DNA of 64,000 nt from Xylanibacter muris (GCF_013166605.1 NZ_JABKKF010000012.1:28805-92804); one strand, 5' to 3'. Positions 24,065 to 32,346 are shown, counted from the first letter of the stretch. Numbers and translations: made by a program. The notes: generated by a model from the sequence alone, not told the origin.

Positions 24065-25162
24065 ATGGATGATTGTATATTCAGGCGCATAGTCGCATGT
24101 ATGCTTCTTTGCATGCAGGCATACGCAGGTATGGCTCAGAAAGAGGTATGGAATAACGGAAGGTTTTGGGATAATATTTATGTCAGTGAGGGATTTGGCC
24201 TTGGACTGCGCATTTCTCCCAACGGTGCGAAAAACAGTACATGGAGTGAGCAGGGATCATTACAGTATGGTTTTGCGGCAGGTAAGAAAATCAGCAGATT
24301 TGTTGCCTTGCAGGCTTCATACCGTCATGGAAAAGTCAGGCAGTATGATTGGAAGTATAATATATTGTCAACGGAAATACTCGTTGACGTAACCTCATTA
24401 CGTCATGGATATAGGGCTGACCGTAAATGGCGTTTTCTTCCGTTTATGGGTGTAGGAGGCACTTTCGGACGTATAGACGAAAAACAGGCTGTGGACTTTA
24501 CATACGGTTTACAGACATTATACAGGCTTAATGGCTATCTCGATATGAAGCTGAGCCTCAGGGGTGATGTGTTCGGCAATTTTGTCTTTCCACATAATGT
24601 TCGCGGTGGTACAAATCTGTTGGGGCTTCAGATAGGGCTTAACTATAACATTGGCGGAGGAAAGTTTGAGAAGGCGGTTGTCGGTGACGATGTCCGTCGG
24701 GAGATAGACTCGCTCAATGACAAGGTTAACACAATGAGAAAGCAACTTGACATGCTTCTTGGGAACAATGCGAAAGAGCAGGCTGCCAAGGCGGAGGAAG
24801 ATTCTTTGAGGAAGATATATTATACAGAGCCTAACGATAACAGACTGTATATTTATATACGTTTTTCAGAGTTCAGTTCCTATTTATCGGAGAAGGAGAG
24901 GTCGAACATACAGAATATCGCCAATTGGATGAAGGAACACCGTGATTTTTCTATAAGGATAGCGGCGTTCAGTGATAATCTTTCAGACAAGGAGTTTGAT
25001 GGCAGGCTGAGGGAAAAACGGTCGGAGGCCATACGTCAGATATTGATGAGCCAGTATGGTATTGCCGCAGACCGAATCATGATTACCACTCCTGAGAAAG
25101 AGGGATATGTGAACAAGACGGACTGTAGTGCGATGATAGTCTTTATTCCGGAGAAACATTAA
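24065..25162 (+). CDS. Outer-membrane beta-barrel protein with C-terminal OmpA peptidoglycan-binding domain
   Basis: This 365-residue protein has a signal peptide (cut near GMAQ, residue ~25). Residues ~30-210 alternate as in an eight-stranded-type barrel (FGLGLRISPN, RFLPFMGVGGTFG, GLQIGLNYNIGGG). Residues ~212-255 form a coiled-coil linker (REIDSLNDKVNTMRKQLDML). Residues ~260-362 form an OmpA-like domain. Asp304 and Arg319 are 15 residues apart, as in the Asp/Arg pair that binds diaminopimelate in OmpA proteins, so peptidoglycan binding is likely. The tight operon with the GldL-like and GldM-like genes suggests it is their outer-membrane and cell-wall partner in place of GldK/GldN; that role is inferred. 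Confidence 0.85.
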   Translation: MDDCIFRRIVACMLLCMQAYAGMAQKEVWNNGRFWDNIYVSEGFGLGLRISPNGAKNSTWSEQGSLQYGFAAGKKISRFVALQASYRHGKVRQYDWKYNILSTEILVDVTSLRHGYRADRKWRFLPFMGVGGTFGRIDEKQAVDFTYGLQTLYRLNGYLDMKLSLRGDVFGNFVFPHNVRGGTNLLGLQIGLNYNIGGGKFEKAVVGDDVRREIDSLNDKVNTMRKQLDMLLGNNAKEQAAKAEEDSLRKIYYTEPNDNRLYIYIRFSEFSSYLSEKERSNIQNIANWMKEHRDFSIRIAAFSDNLSDKEFDGRLREKRSEAIRQILMSQYGIAADRIMITTPEKEGYVNKTDCSAMIVFIPEKH

Positions 25163-25163
25163 T

Positions 25164-25205
25164 GTGCGTTGTCCGGACTTCAAATGGGAAGTCCGGGCAA
25201 CGCAC
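25164..25205. terminator. Terminator hairpin between convergent operons
   Basis: A 17-bp stem with one mispair joins GTGCGTTGTCCGGACTT (25164-25180) and AAGTCCGGGCAACGCAC (25189-25205). It lies between the OmpA-like gene and the convergent barrel-protein gene and could serve both strands. Confidence 0.75.
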
Positions 25206-25234
25206 GCATCTTATTATGTGTAGAGAAAGCATTT

Positions 25235-26122
25235 TTATCTGCTTTTGTGAAAAAGCTTGCCGAGTCCGATTATGTCTATGCCTATGGTTATTGAAGATGT
25301 GTGTGCATTGAATCCTTCACCGGTTTTGAATGCCGGCAGCAAGTCGTAGCTCAGTCTCACGGTGAATGGGTTGAAGTTATACATCAGTTCTGCATTGAGT
25401 CCGAATGTGTTTACCACTCCATTTGTACGTTCTGTCTTTCCGCTGTGTGGTGTGAATACATATTGGCTGTGGAGTCTTATTTCCGGTGCCAGCCCCATTC
25501 CGATATTCCATTTGCTGTATCGGGAATTTGTAAGGTTGTACATTACAGGGATAGTAAGAGCGGTATATTCGATATGGTTTTTTCTTGCGTCGTTGTCTAT
25601 TTCGTTAAAAGATATGTTGCCTCGGCTTATTTTGGTTATCTTCATATTGTCTTGTATGTTGAACTTCATGTATTTCAAGCCAAGTCCGACGGTAAGTCCT
25701 GAGGTAAATGTTTTGTCGAACGGTATGGCTAAGCAGTTCATGCCGAATCCTATCGAGAAAGCTCCGTTTGTATACAGGTTGTCGCTGTCTTTTTGTTTTT
25801 TGAACGGTCCGGCGTTGGCCATCGTCCATCCTGCGTCTATGTAGTAATACTTTGGAAATAATTGCACTCTTTGGAGCGATGATGTCTTGAGGAACGGTGA
25901 GCCAACATACACTTGTTCTATTTCTTTCCCATCGACAAATTCCAGTTCGCGTGTCTTCACGAGCTCGTTACCCTGATTGTTGTATACCTTTACAGTTGTC
26001 TTTTCCTTATCGGAGTTTATACTGACGGTCTTATCGCTGACGTTTACAGTCAAAATGCTGTCTTTCTGGGCGTTGGCTGTGATTGTTGCTGCGAGCAGCA
26101 GCATAAATGTAATTTTTTTCAT
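25235..26122 (-). CDS. Outer-membrane beta-barrel protein, tandem paralogue 2
   Basis: This 295-residue protein has a signal peptide (cut after TANA, residue ~18). A short N-terminal region (VKVYNNQGNELVKTRELEF, then EQVYVGSPFL) precedes a predicted barrel (GAFSIGFGMN, GLTVGLGLKYMKF, FTVRLSYDLLPAF). The same layout, with VGSPFL or VTSPFF, occurs in the gene immediately upstream, so the two are paralogues. They are 9 bp apart and end an operon started by an ECF sigma factor. No specific family function is recognised; an outer-membrane sensor or structural role is possible. Confidence 0.75.
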   Translation of the reverse strand: MKKITFMLLLAATITANAQKDSILTVNVSDKTVSINSDKEKTTVKVYNNQGNELVKTRELEFVDGKEIEQVYVGSPFLKTSSLQRVQLFPKYYYIDAGWTMANAGPFKKQKDSDNLYTNGAFSIGFGMNCLAIPFDKTFTSGLTVGLGLKYMKFNIQDNMKITKISRGNISFNEIDNDARKNHIEYTALTIPVMYNLTNSRYSKWNIGMGLAPEIRLHSQYVFTPHSGKTERTNGVVNTFGLNAELMYNFNPFTVRLSYDLLPAFKTGEGFNAHTSSITIGIDIIGLGKLFHKSR

Positions 26123-26131
26123 ACTATGTTA

Positions 26132-26989
26132 TTATATTGTAAATCCTATTCCTGTTGCAAAAGTATAGCATTCGGGTGCGTTGCTTTTTTTTAGCAATGG
26201 GGTTATGCCGGCCCGTCCGTAGATAACGAATGCTCCTACTCCGATATATGCTTCCATATTGATGCCGAGCGGTGCTATGTTTATGTCTCTGGATGATGTA
26301 TATTTCTTTTTCCCGATGAAATATCTTGCGTAGTCGTTGGTGCGGTATTCGAGCGATGCTCCAATGCCTGCGAACAGTCTGTATCTCTGCCATTCGAATA
26401 TTATCGGCACCCTTATCGTGGTGTAGCTGATGTAGCTTTTCTTTACCTCTCCGTCCTCGATTTCTCTCATGAAAGTTTTTCCGTCTTCGGTTGCAAGAAC
26501 GTAATTTCCTTGAAAATGGTTGTGTACCTGTCCTATGTTCATTGACAGGTTGACAGATGTGTTGCTTCCCGTGTTGAATGCCATCTGTGCCACGGTGAGG
26601 GCCCATTCCCAAGATTTGGAGTCGCGTGAGTGCATGGCTGTGCTTCCTCCTGGCGACATTATGTTTCCTCCGAGCATGTTGGTACCAAAGAGAAGGGTAG
26701 GATAATGGGTGTACGTCCGTGGATTTCTCTTTTTCTTTATGAATGATTCGGGGAAGAACGGTGAGGTCACGTATATGCGCTTCACTTCCTGGTTGTCGAT
26801 ATATTCTGTCTCGTATGTTCTTGTCAGTTTTTCTCCGTTGCAGGTGTTTATTCTGACTTTTGTCTTTCCTGCCGAGTCGCTGACGATTATTTGTTTGTTG
26901 CCGAGGACAAACGTTGTGTCGGACGATTCTGTTCCTGCAAATGCCGCCATAGGCATTGCCGCAATTAGGGTTATTATGATTCTTTTCAT
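26132..26989 (-). CDS. Outer-membrane beta-barrel protein, tandem paralogue 1
   Basis: This 285-residue protein has a signal peptide (MKRIIITLIAAMPMAAFAG). It shares with its downstream neighbour a short N-terminal beta region (VRINTCNGEKLTRTYETEY, then KRIYVTSPFFPESF) and a barrel-like C-terminal part ending ATGIGFTI. A longer frame starting at 27034 would add residues encoded by a copy of the dispersed repeat, so the start at 26989 is preferred. The 152-bp gap to the DUF6108-like gene upstream is mostly that repeat. The role is unknown; its place in a sigma/anti-sigma operon suggests an envelope-stress or surface-remodelling regulon. Confidence 0.75.
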   Translation of the reverse strand: MKRIIITLIAAMPMAAFAGTESSDTTFVLGNKQIIVSDSAGKTKVRINTCNGEKLTRTYETEYIDNQEVKRIYVTSPFFPESFIKKKRNPRTYTHYPTLLFGTNMLGGNIMSPGGSTAMHSRDSKSWEWALTVAQMAFNTGSNTSVNLSMNIGQVHNHFQGNYVLATEDGKTFMREIEDGEVKKSYISYTTIRVPIIFEWQRYRLFAGIGASLEYRTNDYARYFIGKKKYTSSRDINIAPLGINMEAYIGVGAFVIYGRAGITPLLKKSNAPECYTFATGIGFTI

Positions 26990-27079
26990 ATAAGTTGGAT
27001 TTAATCTACCTTTTCTCGCCATGACAATATTCAAAAAGTTTGATATTGTTCGTCTGGCTTATTGAAAACGTTTGGTTTT
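26990..27079 (-). repeat. Dispersed repeat, family 1, copy B (forms the 5' leader of an OMP gene)
   Basis: On the minus strand it reads AAACGTTTTCAATAAGCCAG, then CATGGCGAGAAAAGGT, then AAATCCAACTTA, matching copy A nearly end to end. Its last base abuts the ATG of the barrel gene, so the repeat supplies the ribosome-binding leader. Confidence 0.75.
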
Positions 27080-27141
27080 TCTGTTATTTTTATTTATGTG
27101 TAATCTTTGTACTGTTTGATTTGACGGCGAATTAGGTGTTT

Positions 27142-27597
27142 TCAGAAAGCAGAGTAGCACAGTTTCATGATGTCGTCGGGTGAGATCGGTCCTTCGATGT
27201 ATATCACGGCTCCTTCGTGTTCGTATACTTTGCTGAAGAGGATATATCTGTTTTTCCCCTCTTCCTTTGGTTTCATCATATAGTAGCCGCTGACGGTTTT
27301 TCCGTTGTCCACCACCTCGCGTATCTTTATGGCATTCTTCCTGTCTGCGTTCAGGTAAGTGTCTGTGTCTATCTTCCTTTTTTTGTATACCAACGCCTTG
27401 TATACATCAAGCCTGTATTTTTTCAGACGCGTGTTGTGCATTACCACCAGTTTGCATCCCTTTTCGTGTCCGTAGCGCTCGAATATCCTGTTTATGTTCA
27501 GGTCTTCCTGCGCACCGGCTGTCGTGATGCCTGCCAGCATTATCACTGAGGCTGTTATGAGCCTTAGTATCATAATGTATCTTTTTGTTTTTTCCAT
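27142..27597 (-). CDS. DUF6108-like secreted protein
   Basis: This 151-residue protein has an N-terminal signal/hydrophobic segment (about residues 8-28, ending TTAGA). The mature part has IFERYGHEKGCKLVVMHN, then DRKNAIKIREVVDNGKTVSG and a final GPISPDDIMKLCYSAF. This resembles small Bacteroidales proteins classed as DUF6108, encoded beside ECF sigma/anti-sigma pairs. The start at 27597 was chosen because the longer frame to 27834 overlaps the anti-sigma gene and lacks a signal peptide. No enzymatic motif is visible; a periplasmic role in the sigma regulon is likely but unproven. Confidence 0.7.
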   Translation of the reverse strand: MEKTKRYIMILRLITASVIMLAGITTAGAQEDLNINRIFERYGHEKGCKLVVMHNTRLKKYRLDVYKALVYKKRKIDTDTYLNADRKNAIKIREVVDNGKTVSGYYMMKPKEEGKNRYILFSKVYEHEGAVIYIEGPISPDDIMKLCYSAF

Positions 27598-27623
27598 GAT
27601 TTTTATTTTTATTATGTCATGTC

Positions 27624-28073
27624 TTACATAATCATCATCTTCAGCGCGCTGAAGTCGTCTTCGTTTCCGGTGTTTATGAGTTTCAGTGCTTCTTCTGCCT
27701 CTTCTGTAACGTTGCCCTTGCTGGTCGTGATAATCTTTCCGTCTGCCACTACATAGTTTTCCGGCATACGGCTTGTATGTGATACAGCGATGATTATGGT
27801 TAGTGAGGCAGCAGCCGTTGCTGCCCATATCCATCTCATTACCGTCTTACGCTGCTGCTTTGCTGTTGCTGCATCAGTTTTTCCTTCGTCTGCTTCTGCC
27901 AGTTTGGCTTTTTCCTGTGTTTCAAAGGTGAACAGTGCCTGATATACCCTCCATTCTTCCGGTATGGGAGTATCCTTTCCTGTGAAGAATTCGCGGAGGC
28001 TGTTTTCTTCGGCTTCTGAAGTTTCGCCTTCGAGGTATTTATTGATGAGTGATTTTATGTCTTCCATGTTCAT
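27624..28073 (-). CDS. Anti-sigma factor-like single-pass membrane protein
   Basis: This 149-residue protein has a cytoplasmic N-terminus (IKSLINKYLEGETSEAEENS, like the start of Bacteroidota anti-sigma factors), one transmembrane helix (about residues 81-100, WIWAATAAASLTIIIAV) and a short periplasmic tail. Its ATG overlaps the sigma factor stop as ATGA (28073-28070), which fixes the start and indicates translational coupling. It lacks the long FecR-type periplasmic domain, so it is probably not a TonB-linked FecR. Sequestration of the upstream ECF sigma factor is inferred from gene order and topology. Confidence 0.7.
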   Translation of the reverse strand: MNMEDIKSLINKYLEGETSEAEENSLREFFTGKDTPIPEEWRVYQALFTFETQEKAKLAEADEGKTDAATAKQQRKTVMRWIWAATAAASLTIIIAVSHTSRMPENYVVADGKIITTSKGNVTEEAEEALKLINTGNEDDFSALKMMIM

Positions 28074-28561
28074 CTGCTTTGTAGTCTGATAAATTCTGCC
28101 CTTATTTTCTTTCTTGCCCTCGACAGGTTCTGTCTGAGGCTCTCGTCCGTGCATCCGGTTATTTTTATTATCTCTTCTTTTGTATATCCCTCTATTTCTT
28201 TCATTCTGAAGATTTTTGACTGCAGGGGTGGAAGTTTCTCTATTATCATTCTTATTAGTTGCATGTCGTCTCCGTCTTCCGGATTTGTTGCAACTGTCGT
28301 TTCCTGGTATTTCCCGGATGTGGAGATGTTTTCAATCTGCAGGTGTCTCCAGTGGTCTCTTTCTATGTTTTTCAGGGTTGTGAAAGCCAGTGCCCTGATG
28401 TTTGGATGAGCGTCCAGTCTGTCGCGCATACTCCACAGACGGAGCATCACTTCCTGTACGGCGTCTTCCGCGTAGTCGTGAGCCTCTGTCCATGTCCGCG
28501 CCATGTCGAGCAGTGACTTGCGGAGGGGCACTATCTTATGATTGAATTCTTCTAATTCCAT
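28070..28561 (-). CDS. ECF-type RNA polymerase sigma-70 factor
   Basis: This 163-residue protein has region 2 (DYAEDAVQEVMLRLW) and region 4 (LPPLQSKIFRMKEIEGYTKE, then LRQNLSRARKKIR), the two-domain ECF layout. It leads an operon with an anti-sigma factor, a DUF6108-like protein and two barrel proteins, and probably activates its own operon in response to an envelope signal. No TonB receptor of the polysaccharide-utilisation type is adjacent. Confidence 0.92.
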   Translation of the reverse strand: MELEEFNHKIVPLRKSLLDMARTWTEAHDYAEDAVQEVMLRLWSMRDRLDAHPNIRALAFTTLKNIERDHWRHLQIENISTSGKYQETTVATNPEDGDDMQLIRMIIEKLPPLQSKIFRMKEIEGYTKEEIIKITGCTDESLRQNLSRARKKIRAEFIRLQSR

Positions 28562-28647
28562 CTTGTTTTCATATACTAAACGGATAAGTTATGGGTTTGT
28601 GACATGGGATGAAGTTTTTTTTATATATATTTTTTTATCTATATGAA

Positions 28648-28695
28648 AAAGCAGTGGAGACAAACGTTATATTTTGTGTTTGTCTCCACTGCTTT
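28648..28695 (-). terminator. Terminator of the deoxysugar operon
   Basis: A perfect 18-bp stem, AAAGCAGTGGAGACAAAC (28648-28665) with GTTTGTCTCCACTGCTTT (28678-28695), lies 26 bp past the mutarotase stop. On the minus strand it ends in TTTTTC. It separates this operon from the sigma factor gene. Confidence 0.8.
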
Positions 28696-28720
28696 CTCAT
28701 ACATTCATTGCCAATAAGTC

Positions 28721-29143
28721 TTATACACGTCGCAAGGCGGTGTCTTTCTCGTCATCTTCATACAGATAAAACATACGGTTCATTAGTTGCCATTTTTCTC
28801 CGGAAGCGGCATTGGCCGCACATTTCTGGAATTGTGACACGAAGGCCTCCCATTCTTCCTGGCGGGGCAGTTTTGCAAGTTGTGCCATTGCTTCCTGCCA
28901 ATTGAAGTTCAAAGGTGTCTCAACAATCATGAAGAGGTGGTTGTCATGTATGTATATCTCCATTTCGAGTATTCCCACTGAGCGTATTCCTTCACGTATA
29001 TCACTCCACGAGTGCTTTCTGTCATGAGCTGTCACATATTGTGCTATGAGTGCTGCATCCTCCTTTAGCTCAAGTGTCTGGCAATAGCGTTTGACGGGTT
29101 GGGAATAGTCTTGAATGATATATCCTGTTTCTTTTGTATTCAT
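28721..29143 (-). CDS. L-rhamnose/L-fucose-type mutarotase
   Basis: This 140-residue cytoplasmic protein of the L-rhamnose mutarotase (RhaM-like) family interconverts alpha and beta anomers of a 6-deoxy sugar so that it can enter metabolism. The family pattern is visible: QTLELKEDAALIAQYVTAHD, the central GILEMEIYIHDNHLFMIVET and a C-terminal FYL stretch. It is the last gene of an operon with a dehydrogenase, a lactonase-like amidohydrolase and an L-galactose-dehydrogenase-like reductase. L-fucose is therefore at least as likely a substrate as L-rhamnose. Confidence 0.8.
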   Translation of the reverse strand: MNTKETGYIIQDYSQPVKRYCQTLELKEDAALIAQYVTAHDRKHSWSDIREGIRSVGILEMEIYIHDNHLFMIVETPLNFNWQEAMAQLAKLPRQEEWEAFVSQFQKCAANAASGEKWQLMNRMFYLYEDDEKDTALRRV

Positions 29144-29284
29144 GATATATTACTTTTTTCTTTGTTTGCCATATAATCGCTATACCATGCGCATACAGCG
29201 AAGCATATCGTAGGAATGAGATAAGCCGACAGGCAATTATATAGACAGTGAGCGGTATGTTTTCATACGTAATAAATTACTATT

Positions 29285-30304
29285 CTAAAACTTGACGAGA
29301 ATGCGGAACACCTTGCCTGGATTGTCCGCCCACTGTTTCATGGCCTCAGGCGTTGTCTCAGGCGTCACTTCCGCACTGATCAGTTCTTCTATTGGACAGG
29401 TGCCACGCTCCATATAGTGTATGACAGCACGGAAGTCTGACGGCATGGCATTGCGTGAACCGCGTATGTCGAGTTCTTTCTGCACGAAATACTTTGTCTG
29501 GAATGACACGTCTGTCTTTGCATATCCTATGCATATAACCCTGCCTGTGAAAGCCACTTCGTCAACAGCTGTCTGATATGTGGATGCACTGCCTACCGCC
29601 TCAATCACCACGTCCGGACCAAAGCCGGATGTCATCTCTAAAAGCCGGGTGTGTACATTTTCCGTTTTGGTGTTGATGGTGTAGGAGGCACCCATGCGGC
29701 GGGCCAGTGCAAGTTTTTCGTCATCGATGTCTGCTGCAATAACTGTGGAGCCACGCATTGCGGAGCGTACCACAGCACCCATTCCCACCATTCCACATCC
29801 TATCACCAATACCACGTCGACATCTGTCACCTGAGCCCGTGACACGGCATGGAAACCGACACTCATGGGTTCTACAAGAGCACAAGAGCGTGGGGTCAGC
29901 AGCCCTGCCGGTATCACTTTCTCCCATGGCATCACGAGAAATTCACGCATGGCTCCGTTACGCTGCACACCAAGTGTCTGGTTGTCTTTACATGCATTGG
30001 GGCGTCCGTTGCGGCATGAGGCGCATTTGTTGCAGTTTGTATATGGATTTACAGTCACCGTCATTCCCGGCTTCAGACCTTCTGGTACATCACTACCCGT
30101 GCTTACTATTGTCGCGCCTACTTCATGACCCGGTATTACGGGCATTTTCACCATTGGATTGCGTCCGAGATATGTGTTGAGGTCTGAACCGCAGAAACCT
30201 ACATAGTTTACTTTCAAAAGAACCTCTTCCGGTTTTATTTCCTTGTCACCGTTGATATCTGTTAGTACAATCTGTCGTTCGTCTGTGATTTTTATTGCTT
30301 TCAT
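29285..30304 (-). CDS. Zinc-dependent medium-chain alcohol dehydrogenase
   Basis: This 339-residue MDR-family protein has catalytic zinc ligands in GFCGSD and PGHEVG. Structural zinc cysteines lie in NKCASCRNGRPNAC and the NAD-binding motif is VIGCGMVGMGA. The family includes sorbitol, threonine and sugar-acid dehydrogenases. The start overlaps the amidohydrolase stop by ATGA (30304-30301). In context it probably oxidises an intermediate of deoxysugar breakdown, such as a 2-keto-3-deoxy acid; substrate assignment is inferred. Confidence 0.85.
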   Translation of the reverse strand: MKAIKITDERQIVLTDINGDKEIKPEEVLLKVNYVGFCGSDLNTYLGRNPMVKMPVIPGHEVGATIVSTGSDVPEGLKPGMTVTVNPYTNCNKCASCRNGRPNACKDNQTLGVQRNGAMREFLVMPWEKVIPAGLLTPRSCALVEPMSVGFHAVSRAQVTDVDVVLVIGCGMVGMGAVVRSAMRGSTVIAADIDDEKLALARRMGASYTINTKTENVHTRLLEMTSGFGPDVVIEAVGSASTYQTAVDEVAFTGRVICIGYAKTDVSFQTKYFVQKELDIRGSRNAMPSDFRAVIHYMERGTCPIEELISAEVTPETTPEAMKQWADNPGKVFRILVKF

Positions 30305-31200
30305 TCTGACATGTTTTTAATATATGGTAAATCTGTTTTGGTCTTCAGACTGTAAAAATCTTTTGCGTTTCCTCCGAGAAAAGCCGCTTTTTCATCGTCT
30401 GTCATCTCTTCGGATTTTAGGATGAAGTCGTATGACATGCGGTAGGTGATGGCTGTTATGGTGCGGGGGTAGTCGCTTCCCCACATCAGACGGTCTATGC
30501 CGACAGTGTCTGCGGCACGGCGTATGCTCCGTACTGCGGAGTTGAACGGATAGAACTCGCTGTTGTAAAGCCATGTTATTCCACCAGACTCTATCATTAT
30601 ATTGTCTCCCTTGAGAGCCAGACGTATTTGTTGTTCGAATGACTGTGTGGTGGGCATGCCGAAATGTCCTATCGCAACTTTCAGCCGTGGGCATTCCTCT
30701 ATTGCCTCTCCCATTTCTCCTATTTGACGCATGTCGTCATCGAGGCATATTGACAGAACCATCCCATTCTGTTCCATATACTTGAACATAGGCATGAGCT
30801 CTGCCGTTGGAATCTTTAAACGGTGGTTGGGAACTGCAATGCCGCGTAGCCCGGTCTTAAGTGCCGCGCATGCCTCATCCGCCGTTGTCGCGATTGCCAT
30901 GCAGAAAAAACGTTCCGGCCATTGGTGCTGTACTTGTGTGAGATAGTTGTTCTGGTTGCCGTCTATCACTTCCTGCACTACCACAGCCGCGGACACTTGT
31001 GCGTAGTCCATATTTGAAAGGAATATCTCTGCCGTGTTGCGTCCGTCAATCATAAACGGTGGCAGCATCTGCCGTTCCTCCCCGAAGAATTGTGAGCGTG
31101 AGCCGTTGCCTTCCATAGTGCGTATCCTCTGTCCGTCGACAACGGTATCCTGCCGTAGCCACAGATGGCTGTGTGCATCGATAATCAGCTGTTTTTCCAT
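30301..31200 (-). CDS. Amidohydrolase family 2 protein, probable sugar-lactone hydrolase
   Basis: This 299-residue TIM-barrel metal hydrolase has N-terminal DAHSHLW, the mid motif VAIGHFGMP and the C-terminal metal-binding Asp in LMWGSDYPRT. Related proteins include L-fuconolactonase and L-rhamnonolactonase. It overlaps the preceding aldo/keto reductase gene by 16 bp, indicating coupled translation. The natural reading is that it opens the lactone made by that reductase. Confidence 0.82.
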   Translation of the reverse strand: MEKQLIIDAHSHLWLRQDTVVDGQRIRTMEGNGSRSQFFGEERQMLPPFMIDGRNTAEIFLSNMDYAQVSAAVVVQEVIDGNQNNYLTQVQHQWPERFFCMAIATTADEACAALKTGLRGIAVPNHRLKIPTAELMPMFKYMEQNGMVLSICLDDDMRQIGEMGEAIEECPRLKVAIGHFGMPTTQSFEQQIRLALKGDNIMIESGGITWLYNSEFYPFNSAVRSIRRAADTVGIDRLMWGSDYPRTITAITYRMSYDFILKSEEMTDDEKAAFLGGNAKDFYSLKTKTDLPYIKNMSE

Positions 31201-32120
31201 CTTACACGTATTTGATTGCCTATTATGGCTTTCACTTCCTCTATCAGTTGCATGTCTGCCGGCTCGTTGACATATTCAATGTTTTTTATCACGTTTTGCG
31301 GATTGGCACTGCTGAACAGCGTTGTCGCAATGTGGTCGTTGAGGCCGGTTGAATATTGTATTGCGAGCTTGTCGATAGGATATCCTTTTTTCTCGCAATG
31401 GCGTGCTGCCATGGCGCAGGCGTCTTTCAATGGCTGCGGAGCCGGATGCCATTCAGGGGCACCGCGCATGGATAGAAGTCCCATCGAGAAAGGAGAGGCG
31501 TTTATGACACCTATTCCGCGTTCTTCGAAGAAGTCGAAATACTCTGTGAGAAGGTCATCGTTGAGACAGTAATGACAGAAGTTGAGCACACTTTCCACGC
31601 TCCCTTCCTCGCTGTGCTCGATAACCCATTTCAGATTCTCCGGCTGAAGATCCGTTATGCCTACATGGCTTACAACACCCTCTTTCCGAAGCTCGACCAA
31701 TGCGGGCAGTGTTTCTTCCGCTACCTGATGAAGGTCGGCAAACTCGACGTCGTGAACGTTGATGAGGTCGATGTGGTCAATGTTCAGCCGTTCCATGCTT
31801 TCGTAGACGCTTTCCTTGGCGCGGCGTGCGGAATAGTCCCACAGGTTTTTGCCGTCCTTTCCGTAGCGTCCGACTTTTGTGGACAGGTAATAGCGGTCAC
31901 GTCTGATTTCTTTCAAAGCCTTGCCTAACACGTTTTCCGCTTTCAGGTGGCCGTAGTAGGGTGACACGTCAATGAAGTTGATGCCTCCGTCTACAGCTGC
32001 ATGAACAGCTTCAATGGCTTCACTTTCAAGAATACCGTGGAACACTCCTCCTAATGACGATGCTCCGAATCCAAGGTTGGAAACACGCATTCCTGTTTTT
32101 CCGATTTCGTTGTATCTCAT
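31185..32120 (-). CDS. Aldo/keto reductase, L-fucose/L-galactose dehydrogenase-like
   Basis: This 311-residue protein has an (alpha/beta)8 AKR fold with catalytic Tyr in DVSPYYGH, Lys in STKVGRYG and His in NVHDVEF. Segments such as LGFGASSLGGVF, GVINASPFSMGLL and GAPEWHPAPQPLK match plant and bacterial L-galactose/L-fucose dehydrogenases closely. It would oxidise a 6-deoxy-L-sugar to its lactone as the first step of a non-phosphorylating pathway. It is the first gene of the operon, 46 bp from the -7 box. Confidence 0.88.
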   Translation of the reverse strand: MRYNEIGKTGMRVSNLGFGASSLGGVFHGILESEAIEAVHAAVDGGINFIDVSPYYGHLKAENVLGKALKEIRRDRYYLSTKVGRYGKDGKNLWDYSARRAKESVYESMERLNIDHIDLINVHDVEFADLHQVAEETLPALVELRKEGVVSHVGITDLQPENLKWVIEHSEEGSVESVLNFCHYCLNDDLLTEYFDFFEERGIGVINASPFSMGLLSMRGAPEWHPAPQPLKDACAMAARHCEKKGYPIDKLAIQYSTGLNDHIATTLFSSANPQNVIKNIEYVNEPADMQLIEEVKAIIGNQIRVRWKNS

Positions 32121-32166
32121 AATTACTATGTTTTTCCTTAATTGTTTGTATTGGGTAACGTAATAG

Positions 32167-32174
32167 CAAAGTTA
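32167..32174 (-). promoter_or_regulatory. Promoter -7 box of the deoxysugar operon
   Basis: TAACTTTG on the minus strand lies 46 bp before the aldo/keto reductase ATG. It shares the 226-bp divergent region with the AraC regulator promoter. Confidence 0.65.
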
Positions 32175-32313
32175 TCAATTTTATAAGCAATGAAGTATTG
32201 TCTTCGGAATGCACTTTTGGAAAAAATCGACTTCTTGTTGTGTAAAAACAAATATTGTTCTGGCTTTATAGTAAAAAAGCGATATATAATAAAAGAAAGT
32301 CAATTTTAAACCG

Positions 32314-32321
32314 TATTTTTG
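32314..32321 (+). promoter_or_regulatory. Promoter -7 box of the AraC-type regulator
   Basis: TATTTTTG fits TAnnTTTG, 25 bp upstream of the regulator ATG. Confidence 0.5.
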
Positions 32322-32346
32322 TATAAAACTTACCTTATTAAAGAAA

